Assembly (NCBI RefSeq): GCF_017654505.1
Contig: NC_054569.1
Location: 1,871,837 to 1,935,836 of the forward strand
From: Polyodon spathula
Taxonomy: Eukaryota; Chordata; Actinopteri; Acipenseriformes; Polyodontidae
Reading direction: 5' to 3'
DNA length: 64,000 bases
The notes beneath the pieces were generated by a model, which saw nothing but the letters and a program-made list of their open reading frames with translations, made no database searches and had not been told where the DNA came from. The first letter of the stretch is position 1. Each line of letters begins with the position of its first letter. Of this stretch, positions 12,214-25,142 are shown one piece after another. The position numbers and the translations under genes were made by a program.

Positions 12214-13375
12214 GATAATTCAATGCTGTTTAACAGCAATGTCAAAGGCTTACCTCTTCAGTCTGTATCCCTTCATCTGAACGTTAGGATTGCTAAACAG
12301 TTGTTTGTTTTGTTATTGACTTTTAGAATTGAAAATCCCAACATATTTAAAATGGAGACTGGGAAGAGGGAAGGGGACTAAAAAATAAATAAAAAGCATG
12401 GTACCGATACTAACATTTTACCAAGACTGCAGCTCAGGGGAGAGGAATGTGCAATCTCTCTAATTTGCTAGTATTTCTGAGCTTGTATCTTCTAAATCCT
12501 CCCTTCTTAAATAAATCCCTTTTTATCAGGACTGTTCAATCAAACAGTGGAAAGTTCTTAGCGCTTAAACCTTCGCTGGTGAGCTGGCAGGGGTTTACTT
12601 ACCGATGCTCTTACCACACTGCATGTAATGCGTGATTCATTCTCTAATAGCTCTGTGCACGCTGCCTGGCCCTGCACTCAAATAGTAATGAGAAAAACTC
12701 CTCACTGGGTTGTCGCTTCTTTCGTCTTAAGAATGTGAGCTGAGCCCGTATTGAGAGCTGCCCTAACAGAAACACTGTGTATCACATTTCAGTTTCCTTT
12801 TGCATGGGGACTTCATTATAATTCTTTTTAAAAACTGCAAGACCAGGATTAATACAGCTCAATGGACCCTGTGAATTAGGGAGCTGCTTGAATTAGGTTT
12901 GCTTCTGTCACGACCTAGCTTTCTATGCAGTGTGATAGAAAACTGCTATGATGATCTGAAGGTGTTACAATCATTGCAAACTCTTAGATCTCATTAATAA
13001 ACAAATTACACGTCGACCAAATGAAGTGCCTACTGAATAAAAGGAAACACTTTTCCTCTCAATCTCTAATAAATTACAAGATGAATGGGACATTAAATTG
13101 TAACGTGGCTTTAATTCATATCAGTCTTTTCAGCTCATTTCTTGTAATTTATTGCTTTGATAGCATTAGGGTATGTTTTTTTTTTTTTTTTTTTTTTTGT
13201 CTGGCAGAGACATACGATGCATATCCAATTTTCGTCAGTCATTATATTCATGACCAGTACACTGAACCTTTCAAAGGGGAGGTAATCATTTCAATCAACT
13301 GCACTATTACATAACACAATGGATTGAATTGCTAAATAGACGTGCACAGGGTATTGTAGAACTCAGTGTGTGTGT
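12214..13375. other. Unassigned sequence
   Basis: Mixed-complexity DNA with a T-run near 13176-13198. The segment 12640-13000 has CNE-like texture. No coding segment was recognised. Confidence 0.4.
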
Positions 13376-13380
13376 TTGTA

Positions 13381-13479
<99 letters not shown>
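13381..13479. repeat. (ATCT)n tetranucleotide microsatellite
   Basis: About 25 uninterrupted copies. Confidence 0.98.
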
Positions 13480-16400
13480 CTGTATATAGCAGATAGTGGA
13501 GACCTTGATATGGGCATGATGCTGTTTTTATTAATCACTGTATTCTCCCAGCTGTTTATAATCACATTGTATTAAATTATATGTCTCAGTCAATACTTGT
13601 ACATCCTGGTGAAGTTACAAGCACTTCTAAAGCGCTCTTAAGCATGTCATCCACTAGGAGCTGAATGCTGGGGGGCATGTGAATTGTTATCCCCTGCCGT
13701 AGTAGCTGTACCAGTTTGAGACAATAATGTCAAGTGCTCCCCAGCTCCACTGTGCTCACCAAGTTAATCCCATTCTTAGTTAAAGGAAGTGCTATGGCTA
13801 GATGCCGCTTGATAAATGAAGGAATTATTTTTTAATGTCGATAATTCACAAATGAATATTTCACTGTTGTTGAAGGTTTGTTTGTATTCATCTGACTTTC
13901 TTTGTTTGAAGGGTCAGCCTGATAACACTGTGCATTTGTATAATGAACCCTGTATATTAATGACACAAAATGGATTTCCCTTTACTGTAGAATTAGCCAT
14001 TATTTAAATAGCAGTACTGACAGCAAGCATATGCACAGCTTCCATTGCAGGATTGTAAAAAAGGATAAGCTGTGCTGACAGACAATATTTTTATGAATTA
14101 TAAATTATATATCAGTATTGTGAGGAACTTTTAAAAAATATGGTATGTGTTTCCGCCTCTCCTGTGAAGAAGAGGTCTTTGTGGTTTTCTATTCTCGCCA
14201 TAAATATATTGTTAAAAATAAACTGTGAAGTGATCTTCCGGGGAATTTGCCAAAAATTGCAAAAGCAAAAGGGATGCAGAATCCTTAAACAAAAAGTTTG
14301 AAATTCTAAGATGTATGGATGCCGTGTTTACTGTGGTAAGAGGTAGCTTTCCATTTAGCTTGACAGAGTAAAGGACACTCTTGATTTTTTTTATTTTTTT
14401 TTATACTTTTTAGTGAGGTTTTCCAAGTACATTATGTGCAGGTAAAATAAAAAAGTATGAAATATATTAACATTTATTATGCATCATAATAGTAGGAAAT
14501 GTTAAGCAATTAACCTTGAATGAAAGAGGCAAGCGTGGCAATCTCTACCACAAGAAAAAAAAAAAAAAAAAAAAAAATCAATATCTTATATTACTCATGA
14601 GGCACCATTTTTAATTATGAGTTTTGCACGCGGGGGTGTGTAAGACTTAACAACATTTCTTCAAGCAAAGCCGTTCCTCTCTCTAAAACGTGGTCTTGGT
14701 TTCCTAAGCTTGTTAAGAGGAGAAGGTAGAGCAATGAGTAATAATGGATTGAAGGTTGCATGTTAGTGTCTGTAGAAGTTAAAGAAACACTAGGTGGATG
14801 TTTTACTTGGGGATTACATGTGGTAATGTATGGATTAAGTACTGTATGGTAGAAAATATTATAGCATACTGTAGAGCAGGTAGTTATTAATTGTATTAGT
14901 GCTGGTATTTACCGGATTTAAGGATGATCTCTCTTATACCATAAATTCCTTATTTATAAATAAAAAATAGTTCAAAAGCATTCTCTTAGAATTATTATCC
15001 CAGTTTATGCCCACTTTTCCCCCACTGTAATGGGAGGTGTTGGCCTCTAGAGGGTGCTGTGGAGCAGAGGCTGCGAGCATCATTTCCTGAAAGATTTCCT
15101 CTATCAGCAGAGTCAAGGTGAATCACAGCACAGGCATAGCAGTGAACAGAATAACTGAATACACTTCTTTTTTTTTTCTCTCTCAACATTTTACACCTGT
15201 TATTTTTCCTGATTTTTAAGCTGGATACAGAAATAATCTGCCCAACGCAACACATGATTCTGTTTCAAGCCTGCTGTTTTTATCTGTTGTCAAACAACCT
15301 TTTTTCAATTATGCTTTGCTAATAACCATATCACTATCTCACATACTGTTTGTGTTTCATATCACTGTTTGGTTTTGTTTGTCAATTAGAAACAACCAAT
15401 CACAGGTCAGGGCTTGGTTGCATATCGTGCTCTTCATAATTTAATATCTCTACACCATCAAAAGAGGAGTTTAATGGCATTGTGCTGTGTCTTCAACTGC
15501 CCAATCACGTTTCTTTTTTTAAAACTAGAGATCAATTCATATACAGGGCAGTCCTGTTAACATTCGGTAGCACTGTCAATGCTACTATAATTAGATTCCA
15601 CGTCCCCACTGGAGTAATTCTGCAGTTTTCTAACCACATACATTTACTGCAAACAACAACGCAATATAGCTGTGCCAGGCTGAAGCACCTCCTTACATCC
15701 CCAGATTCTTACCTCGTCAGTAATGTGTTCTCAGTAACATTAGGACCAAGGTAGATCACAGCTGGACAAGCACTTTTCCAGAGTATGATGATGTTTGATG
15801 CCTCCCACTGTATCTCTGAGGTCAGATTTTGTCTTAATCTTACACTGTACTACTCAAGAGACACAGCAGATGTCTTCACATGTGTGCAAATGGGGGGGGG
15901 GGGGGGGGGGGGGTGTTGGTCCTTATTTAATAATCTTGCATGTAAAACGAGAGTCTGCTTGCTAACCACATTAGATACATTTATGCTTCAGACTGCAAAC
16001 TGTGTCGATTGGAAGCAACGGGCTGCTTGCATAAACAAGCCTCTTAGGAGGGTAACTGAATGCCAAGTCACTGGCATCTTACATTCAGGCTCTTTGCCTT
16101 GTTTTATATCCCCACAATGTACATGATTAAGAATTCAGCATTAGGATAGGGCTGTGGTAGGTGTCCTGGTGTTGTTTTGTACTTTGTTCTCCATTGTAAG
16201 TATTTTGAAGGTCGTTCTTCAATATTTTAGCATTGAGTGATTATATAAGCCTGGCTTTTGGTTGATTTTGCAATCTAAATACATTTTTTATTTTCTAACT
16301 GTTCTGGGCTGCACTGGTACTTAATTTTCATGTTGCACAAGTTGTCATAAGGTCAACCTATTCTGACTGGCATTTTCAAAGGGTACTTATGAGTAACAGA

Positions 16401-17430
16401 AGTCATTTTTAACAGAGAGTAGGCAGTCTAACTTGAAGGCATTTATTCAGCAGGAGATAATCTATACAGAAATGGCCTCACACCATTAAGTATTAGCTTC
16501 AGGGCTTTATACTGAATTGTTATTACTTCTTTGAAGGATCAAAAACGGTGTGTACACTGTGTCCCAAAGTGCTAGTATTTGATTTGTCCATGTCGACTAT
16601 TTTATTTGTATTAAACTTCTAGACTGGCTTCTTTAACAGTATAGTGTATTATTCTTTTTAATAACCAAAGGGAGCTTGGATGCATTCTATATACAAGGTA
16701 TGCAGTGTACTGATAACATTCTTTGTAATATACTATGGTCTCTGTGCTAGGGTACAGCACAATGCGGTGGGCTTGTTGGTCCTGTTTCCTAGCCTCCCAT
16801 TTTTTACCAGTTTTTTTTTATTTTAACCAGTGCGGAATCCTAAAACGAAAACCTAACAAAGAAAACTAGCACTGCAATCTGTGAGGCTCATGTTTCTTAT
16901 TAGCATATATTCTGTGTTGCTGACAGAGCTACTGAATAACTGACTTCAGAACAAGGTTAACAATGGATAATGTGCAATCACTTGCCTTGAACCTGAAAAC
17001 ATATTAAATATGCCACTCAGCTCTAGCAGATTTTAGTAAAAAAAAAAAAAAAAAAATGCTATCCATATTCCATATTCCGCATGAAGGTCAAAGTAAACTA
17101 GTCCTGGATAAAAAATGTCCGCAGACACAGTTTTCTGCAGTGCAATGTAACAGCTACAGCAAATCAATTTGATACCCAAGCCTATCACATTGACAGAAGA
17201 CAGAACCTGTGATAAAAAAAAAAAAAAAAAAAGTATTTCCTGCAGATTACAATCACTCTCCCCAAAGAATGTTAATATACTTGGAACTGTGCTGTAGTTC
17301 TAGAAACAATACCGGAATCTTCTGGGATTTGATATTCGCTTCAGCAGCAGCAGAAGCAACACAGGTTTTAATATATTATTGATTGGGTTGTGTATGGTTT
17401 AGCCTACAGTATTTTTGTTTAGAAGCTGCA
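13480..17430. other. Unassigned sequence with homopolymers
   Basis: Contains poly(A) near 14555-14577, a G22 run at 15892-15913 and A-runs near 17039 and 17215. Open frames of up to 113 codons (15785-16126) owe part of their length to the G run and show no similarity. Confidence 0.4.
15892..15913. repeat. Poly(G) tract (22 G)
   Basis: Uninterrupted guanine run; potential G-quadruplex on the plus strand. Confidence 0.97.
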
Positions 17431-17431
17431 G

Positions 17432-17432
<1 letters not shown>

Positions 17433-17510
<78 letters not shown>
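17433..17510. repeat. (AT)n microsatellite
   Basis: About 39 uninterrupted dinucleotides. Confidence 0.97.
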
Positions 17511-17513
<3 letters not shown>

Positions 17514-18718
17514 TTATAAGGTCTGTTTGCATTTATAAAAAAACATTGCTCTTCAAAGTAGAAATCGTGTTATAAAGAGCTGTATTTTTCCTTTGTGTGA
17601 TTGTGGTGATATTTTATTCTTACATGCCTCTGTTGAGCAATTAAAAAAATTGGCTCAACGAATGAACAAAGCAGCCAGGTTTGTATTAGAATGCCACCCT
17701 CAAACCCATCACTGCCAGTTACTGGCTTCTTTTAAATGGGATGTTTCTTAATTCTAGAAGGCAATTTCACTGGGTGCTTTATGTGTGTAAAACTGTAATA
17801 GGTTTGTTGCCTGGTTACCTAGGTTTGTTGCTACAGGTAAATATACCCAGGTGTAAATTACAATCTAGTCTTGCACTTATTTATCAACTGCCTTGGAGAA
17901 GGTCATGGGTTGGCTGGTCAGCATTTAGCTACAGCGCCCCCTTTGGCATGGAGTAGTCTGTACAAGAGTATCCAGGATATGCTTTATCATCAGATAAATG
18001 ACCCAAACGTAAATGAAATACAACGACTAAGATTACATTGATTTTAATTAGTATGTTCCAAGAGTGATCATAGAGTGAATGTTTCTGATCCCAGATTGAA
18101 TGTATGATGAGATTGTCTTACAGAGTGGTGTTGTTCTTAGGGATGTGAAAGGGCTGCTGTCTGCTGCTTATCATCTCGCCAGGACACTCTTGTAAAAGAG
18201 TTCTCAGCCTCATGGAAATAATTAGTTTACAAAAGGGTTAAAACCGCATCAGAGAAAGGGTCAGGTACAGTATATTTAAGTTTCCTCTGAAGAAAGTGCA
18301 TAACACGGTTGTATGGTCAAGTTGTTCAAAAAATCTCAATAAAACCAGTTTTAATTCCTGTTACAGAAAATATAACAGTATTCATCGGTTTCGTTTTTGT
18401 ATTGAGCTTCTTTGACAAGATAAACTAAACCTGACATACCAAGTGCCCATGAAGAAGCATTAAATAGACCTATGAATGATCAATAAAACCTCTTGGCAAA
18501 TAAAAATAAAAACGAGATCATGTGATTTAAGGCAAGTGGACAGTAAAGGCCTTGTATTCGTATCTCAAAGCTGTAAAGTATTTAATAAAAAAGGGTTTCT
18601 GTCTGGCCTGTTGAAGAGAGGAAATGATGTGCATAAATTCAAGAGAGAATCTCATTGTAATATAGTTCCCACTGAGATAAGCACAGCTGGATTTTATTTG
18701 TGCATTTGGGGTCATTTG
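17511..18718. other. Unassigned sequence
   Basis: No gene, RNA or repeat family member was recognised. Confidence 0.45.
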
Positions 18719-19010
18719 CTGTTTTTCAATCCCAATTCCTTTTTAAAATCCATTCCAATTTAATTTCCCATTCCCTTCTAATCAATTCCAGCACATCACT
18801 GATCACAATTAGCAGGATTCTGTTAAAAGGAGCTTCTCACAGTGGCAACAAAGTACTTCAATTGAAATCACTGGTAGTCAATTAATTTGACTTCAAATTA
18901 AAGCAGTTGAACGATCACAGCAATTATTATCAATTCCAACCCCTTCGAAGGAATTGGGAAAATTGGGAATTGGTTTTAAAAAGGACATGGAATTGGGAAT
19001 TGAAAAACAG
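18719..19010. mobile_element. Inverted-repeat (MITE-like) element rich in AATTCCCAATTCC
   Basis: The left end CTGTTTTTCAATCCCAATTC is mirrored at the right end, whose complement reads CTGTTTTTCAATTCCCAATT. Similarity continues inward for about 60 bases through CCTTTTTAAAA. Total length is 292 bp. No clear target-site duplication was seen next to these ends. Confidence 0.6.
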
Positions 19011-20745
19011 GAATGGATCCCAGCCTTGGCTTTTCATTCAGACATGGGCTGCATTGCTTATCTTTCCATGCAGATCCCAGGATTGCACTGGTGCTGTACA
19101 AGGCTTTCAAGCGGCAGTGTCCTATACTGGCAGGGTATAGGTTGGTCAGATCATCCCTTTAAACACACTCTTTTTTTATCACTGTAGAATTGTGTTAACC
19201 CAAAGATTTAGTTTAAATCGAAAAAGATAGAGCGTTCTGTGGGTCTTCTAGGGTGATCTTCAATCAGAAATGCTTGTGTCTCTGCCAATGAGGAAATATA
19301 GTTTGGCTGTAAGTAAGAGCTGTCATTGTAAAGGGAGGACAACAAAGATCTTTCATTTCTGCAAAATACATATAAAAAAACTTTCAATGATGCGCAGTGT
19401 CAGGGATAGGAAATCTGACTATATAAAATGAGCATTGGGCGTTTTTAGGTTTTTTTCCTATCACAGGACGGGATTGAGTAAGTAAAAAGGAATACAGAAT
19501 GTAGAGACGCACTGTGCCAACGCTCTATATATTCATGGACAGCACTAGCCAGGGCTCCAGGCATTATTCATATTCACAAGTTCAAAAGAAGTGATTTGAT
19601 TTAGGTCTAGATCAGCTTCAATTCAGCCCAGACCAGCGTAACTAAAATATTTCAAGTTCATTAAGTTGTGAAGCCTATCTTTTCTTGTCAAGAAGGAACA
19701 ATTACATGAAACACACACTCCATTGTGTATGGAGCGAGCCTGACAGACAGACAGAGTGATTCAATGAAAGTCATAGTTGTGCCAAGGCAGGCTCCTGGAT
19801 ATAATGCGGACGTCATTTCTTTTTAGAATGAAAGGCTGATTGTGGTCCTTGCTCACTTTCCAGAATATGTAATATCCACAGTGAATCATGCAAGTTGTAG
19901 TTGTTTGTGACTTTCTTAAAATTGTATTTATGAAGTATAATATAGCAGCAATTGCACTGTAGTCCTACATAATGCATCCTTTTGTTGTACCATATCTGGG
20001 TAAACCTGTCGTCATTTAGTTTGTAGTTTTCACTTCTAATTTGCAAAATGGAGTTTTAAAACATTTATTCCAGTCAGAGAATACACAGAGAACACATTTC
20101 ATGATGTTTTTTGAGTTTTTAGCCAGGCACAAAGAAGATGAGAGAAAAAAAAAAAAAAGTTTAAGTAGAATGCATTAACATCATACCTCAATTTTACTGT
20201 TGTCATGAATCAAGTCTTTGCTATGATATATCTTAATGCGAGGGCTCGGAGTTATGCCTAATGCTTTATCTTTGTTTTGTTAATGTATGCCCATAAAATA
20301 TACATACAAAGACATTGTTTCCATGGAGACATTTCCACAGACCTCTAAATAATACAGGAGAGTGGCTTTTATAAGGCTGTATTTACAAGCACTGGTTGGG
20401 AGGCCTCTTAGTGCTTTGATTCAGAACAGTGCTAGTCCATCAGCAGTCCAGTTTGTGCACCACAGACAATACTGTGCATTATGCAACGTAATGCATTAGT
20501 TTTATTGTGGTTAAATTGTGCAGCTGGTCTTATACATATTTTATGACTTGTGTACCTGTACGCTTGGAATTACAGGGTTCTAAAAGATACTGAGACACTT
20601 TAAATACTTTGTGTGACTATACCTGGGATCGGAAATACCTCAAAGATCCTCTCCACATTATTATAGAGTACAAAAGGGATCTCTTTAGTGTCTTATTATT
20701 CAGAGGAATAACAGTGTGCAGGTAATGCAACATCTAGTATCTCTA
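19011..20745. other. Unassigned sequence
   Basis: No gene or repeat family member was recognised. Confidence 0.45.
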
Positions 20746-20748
20746 ATT

Positions 20749-20773
20749 GTTATTATTATTATTATTATTATTA

Positions 20774-20857
<84 letters not shown>
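20749..20857. repeat. (TTA)n(ATA)n trinucleotide microsatellite with strand switch
   Basis: A short TTA block (20749-20773) switches to a long AAT block, so the two parts are complementary and could fold back. Confidence 0.95.
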
Positions 20858-21230
20858 CTTTCTTTTTTTTTTCTTTGGGATTATTTAGCTAATGGAATAT
20901 GTGCCCAATGCTTGGTATCTGAGCTCCATTGGAGGGGAGATTGAGGAGAGGTTTAGTTCTTTGCTTTAGTTTGAGCTCCGATTCATTTTGATTTGAATAC
21001 ATTTTACTGACCAAGTCCTCAGCCACATCTCCAATTCAACAATTTAATTAAATCTGGATTGTTTTATTCTATTTAGGTGCCCTTCACTGCTTTGCAACCT
21101 GTGATGCTGACGGTGTCTAATTTGTGTAGCTGATAACTAATATGCTTCTGTTTTTACGAAGCTGTGGAAAAAAAGATCCATTTCATATATTCTCTTTTTT
21201 TAATTCATAACTGATAAAACCTGCACATAC

Positions 21231-21380
21231 CGTAAACAAAAAGGTGTATAAGTCGTACTGTTGTATAAGTCGCCCCCCTTCCCCTTTTGGAGACAACAAT
21301 TTCAGGAAAAAGCCTATAGGTCACACTGGTGTATAAGTCGCTTCCCCCTTTTTAAGACCTCCTAAAATTACCTAGAAAAC
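21231..21380. repeat. Short element with repeated GTATAAGTCG motif
   Basis: GTGTATAAGTCG or TTGTATAAGTCG occurs at about 21244, 21262 and 21329, twice followed by a C-rich run (CCCCCTT). It may be a fragment of a DNA-transposon-derived repeat. No other copy was seen in this window. Confidence 0.35.
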
Positions 21381-23340
21381 AGACTTATACAGAGGTTTTT
21401 ACAGCAATACGAAAATAGATTAAAACCCAGCAATGCTTACCTGGACAGGTTGTAATTCATGTCTTAGTGAAGCAACACAAAATGCAGACTACTGGCCCAG
21501 TAGGAAACACAGCCTATCAAATAACAGGGATTTTATCCACATTGCCCCAGGTAAGCAATTAGGTTTCCCAGTTACACATATAAGTCTTAATTGTAAGACC
21601 AGTTTCCCTAACTCTAACCCTCAACTTGTAGCATTGCTCAAATTTTCTAGCATAATACATGCATAACTAGGATCAATAACAAACATGCATGTAGGGATCG
21701 CTGCTGGAAACAAATATGAATTCCCCTGGGGGTGCAAATATTCAGGAGAACCAACATTCATTTAAACTGAGATAAAGAGAGACTAGGCTGATGCAATGTT
21801 TCAGTGCTGTAAAATGCTCCAGTGGGATATAGGCTGATCAAATCAATCCCTTAGTCAAGAATAAATCTTTTACAATTATGCAAAAGAGGCTGAATGTAAT
21901 AGTTAACTTTACGCACCACCTTCACAAACTGTCACTAAAAGAATCCTTAGTGATACAGATGGCCCATTGAAATCTGCTATTCATAGCATACTAAACTGCC
22001 ATCCTAACCCTAAGTGACTTTAAATTGATATTTGTTATTACTACCCAACGGTTTATTATTTCAGAGCAGTCTGCAGGTCTGGGGCATGGTATACAGTTAC
22101 AGCAACTGTGCATTAATATACAGTGAACAAAATCCTTATGAATATCAAAACATGCACAGAGGCATCGCTGAGAGGCAATGTGTTTGAACAAGTCCATGCA
22201 CAGGATTCACAACAAATGACAGCTGGCATCTTAGACTTTTTCAGTTTTGTAAATTTTCCAGGAAAGGATTTAGTTTTAGATTCAAAATCGTTATCTGTTT
22301 TTAAATACTGACAAAACAAAGCCAGCTTCGCATTGTTAAACATGATAGGAGATCAATTGTATTATTATCTCATTTGCAAAGAAAACCTCTGCAGCTCAAT
22401 ATTGCTTTGTTCAGTGTTGTAATGGAAACAAATGTTCTTAATTTATAGTCCCTTTGTCTAAGATTTTGATCAGCGCTAACGTTGCTACAGTTGAATGGTT
22501 TCTAATACCAATCACAGTGCTCGATTTTAAAAGCAGCTCAGCCAAGTGTGCCCTCATTACATCTGAAATTCAAACAGGGTGCAGTATATTGTATTAGTTA
22601 ACAACTAAGACAGTGACACATCTCAATGGGTCTAATTGATATACATATGCATTGTAGTTTCAGGGTGGGTATGGTCACCCCATTGTCAAAGGGCAGCTGG
22701 TGGGCTGTTAGTCCTTAAAGTGGAATAGTTCTCAACGGAATTAATTGAGTATAATTAATTAGCTTGATGCACACTTGACGTCATTCTTTCTCTGACTCAC
22801 AGGGATTACCGATAGTCAGCTTAAATGATTGAAACATGACCATTACATGGGCTGCTTCTGCTTCTTACAATACAGCTTTATTTGTCTGGTCATTATAACT
22901 TTAATACAAACAGGTATGGTGTTATGTATTGATTAACTTTGGAAAGTTTACTGTTCTATGGGGCAATGTGATGTATAAACTCTGTAGCTTATGTTACCTG
23001 TGTGTGTAAAAGAGAAGTCTAGAGTTTTGTTTAGCTCTGCCCCCCACCCCCACTCCCCACTCTTTTACAAAGGCTCTGTTGTATATCTGTTTGCATTTTT
23101 TTTTGTTTGTTTGTTTTTTTTTTTTTTGATGGCCTGTTTTGATTGATCTTTTTTGCTTTTGCTTCCTGTTGTTGAGGAATCACGTGATTTTTGTAGTCTT
23201 GCAACTGGAAGCAGGTAGAGTCAAGTTTGAAAAGGTCAGGATATCACATGATTTCTAAAAAGAACTGGCAAGCAAACAAAACATGGAAAACATAATAAAA
23301 TGTTTTTTTTTTATTAATGTTTAATAAAAAAAAAATAACA
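21381..23340. other. Unassigned sequence
   Basis: No gene or RNA was recognised. A T-rich stretch lies at 23095-23130. Confidence 0.45.
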
Positions 23341-23345
23341 AAAAT

Positions 23346-23755
23346 GTGCATTATAAATATCATGTAGGAGATAGTGAAATTGAAGAAGGAATCTATGAAA
23401 AAGACCTAGGAGTTTATGTTGACTCAGAAATCTCTTCATCTAGACAATATGGGGAAGCTATAAAAAAGTCCAACAAGATGCTCAGATATATTGTGAAAAG
23501 TGTTGAATTTAAATCAAGGAAAGTAATGTTAAAACTGTACAATGCATTAGTAAGACCTCATCTTGAATGTTCTGTTTAGTTCTGGTCACCTCGCTACAAA
23601 AAGAATATTGCTGCTTGCTGCTCTAGAGAGCGACCAGAATTATTCCAGGTTTAAAAAGGCATGTCATATGCAGACAGGCTAAAAGAACTGAATCTTCAGT
23701 GTTGAACAAAGAAGACTATGCAGCGGCTGATTGAAGCATTAGAAATTCTATATTT
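23346..23755 (+). pseudogene. CR1-type LINE reverse-transcriptase C-terminal remnant
   Basis: The translation contains EKDLGVYVDSEISSS, KKSNKMLRYIVKSVEFKSRK and LYNALVRPHLE, then after an in-frame TAG at 23577 continues FWSPRYKKNI. This is the characteristic C-terminal part of CR1/L2-like ORF2 proteins. Downstream, ATRIIPGL appears in another frame, then MSYADRLKELNL and LIEALEIL back in the first, with further stops at about 23652 and 23697. The usual segment before ATRIIPGL is shortened by several codons. It is clearly dead. No 5' part, endonuclease domain or 3' tail was recognised. Confidence 0.85.
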
Positions 23756-23756
23756 T

Positions 23757-24135
23757 TGCAGTTTTGTCATGCTTTACCCCATGGCTATTCTATACATTTA
23801 CCACAGTTTACCCTGGTTTGCCAAGTTTATGAATATTCTTTTAGCAAGAGAAGACTCACAACCTCAATCTTCCTTCTTTTTAGAGGTGCATACCATGTTA
23901 CCATATACAGTGTAACTTGAAGAACGATCGCACACCCAGGAATGCTTTCCTTTTTGATTCAATGTATCTGTTCAATGTAATGATTCAATGTAAGCTTATA
24001 AATTGGATACAAAGAAACCATACCTATTAAAATTATTAATTTTCTTTACCATCCTTGCTATTCTTTGCAATGCTTACCCGTGCTTTCACATGCTTTCATT
24101 ATACTTTATCACACTTTGCTATGCTTTATGGTAAA
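23757..24135 (+). repeat. Dispersed ACCATGGTAAA-type repeat, copy 2 (interrupted)
   Basis: Directly follows the LINE remnant. The half at 23757-23840 (CATGCTTTACCCCATGGCTA, CATTTACCACAGTTTACCC) and the half at 24045-24135 (GCAATGCTTACCCGTGCTTT, TGCTATGCTTTATGG) match other copies, separated by unrelated sequence. Confidence 0.6.
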
Positions 24136-24439
24136 CTTCATAAGGGAAAGTCAAATCTTAATTGTGCTTTCGGTAATTACCCATCTAACCTAACCTGCTA
24201 TTTCAATTGGTAAACCAATGTTTATGCAAGTGCTCCAGAGCAGTGGCGTGTCTTTGTGTTACGTGCCGCAGGTATGTTCACAGATCCTTATAGGTGAGAC
24301 AAGGTTATAACTGCCCATGAGAAGGTGCATGTTTTGTATATTGGATAAGAATCTCTTGGGGACTCTGTGTTCGCTGGTATGTATCCAACCTGTGACCATG
24401 ACATAAGGTTCCAACAATGCAATCAAATTGACAAAAAAA

Positions 24440-24870
24440 AAAAAGTATGGAATCTGCTTGGAATGGAAAGACTAACGTCCCCGCAGTTTACAGAGCCCTC
24501 AGACCAGAAAAATCAACAATCTCGCTCTCATTTGGTAAACTAAACAAGTTGTTCCCAGCCGGTTGTAATTTAGCTCACAGAGGATGGTTTTACAGCCTCT
24601 CCTCTTCGGAATATCCAGCGGGGATCTATAAATCTGTCAGCGGAGTGTGCGAATTCCATTCTCGTAGTAATCTCATTTGCCTGTGCTGCCAATGGAGCAT
24701 TAAATGCTGGAGACCACCTCTGCTTCTGCTGCTGCTGCTGTCGCTGCAGAGCCACAGAGTAAATCCTGCCTGTCGCCCATGAGGCGCTCCATCAACCACA
24801 ACCAAAATCCATTATTCCAGAATGTTTTAAAGGTCTAATGAAGTCCTTATCTTTGTAACCTAATAATAAA
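24440..24870. promoter_or_regulatory. Candidate conserved non-coding element
   Basis: This is a GC-balanced, non-repetitive block with GGTTGTAATTTAGCTCACAG-type sequence and a short CTG run at about 24720. A plus-strand open frame (24447-24782, 111 codons) and a minus one overlap it. Neither resembles a known protein. The call rests on texture only. Confidence 0.27.
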
Positions 24871-24881
24871 TTAAACATGCT

Positions 24882-24882
<1 letters not shown>

Positions 24883-24937
<55 letters not shown>

Positions 24938-24956
24938 TTGTATTATTATTATTATT
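24883..24956. repeat. (TAA)n(ATT)n microsatellite with strand switch
   Basis: TAA at 24883-24937 then ATT at 24940-24956, self-complementary in part. Confidence 0.95.
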
Positions 24957-25035
24957 TGATGTTGATGCCGGTATTTATTTTTTTTAATAAGCATTTATAT
25001 TTAAATGTTGTCAACTATATGCAACCATACTCAAA

Positions 25036-25142
25036 TCTTGTCAACTGTGGACCATGGTAAACTATTGTAAATGTGTATTATAACCATGGGGAAAGCATGG
25101 GAAAACTGCAAAATTACTGTGCAAATTTACCATGGTAAATCT
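25036..25142 (-). repeat. Dispersed ACCATGGTAAA-type repeat, copy 3 (partial)
   Basis: Contains ACCATGGTAAACTATTG, ATAACCATGGGGAAAGCATG and TTTACCATGGTAAAT in the same order as the copy at 31016-31200. Confidence 0.65.

Noticed and set aside
13381..13479. CRISPR-like array
   Set aside because: A pure tetranucleotide repeat without spacers; the window is vertebrate.
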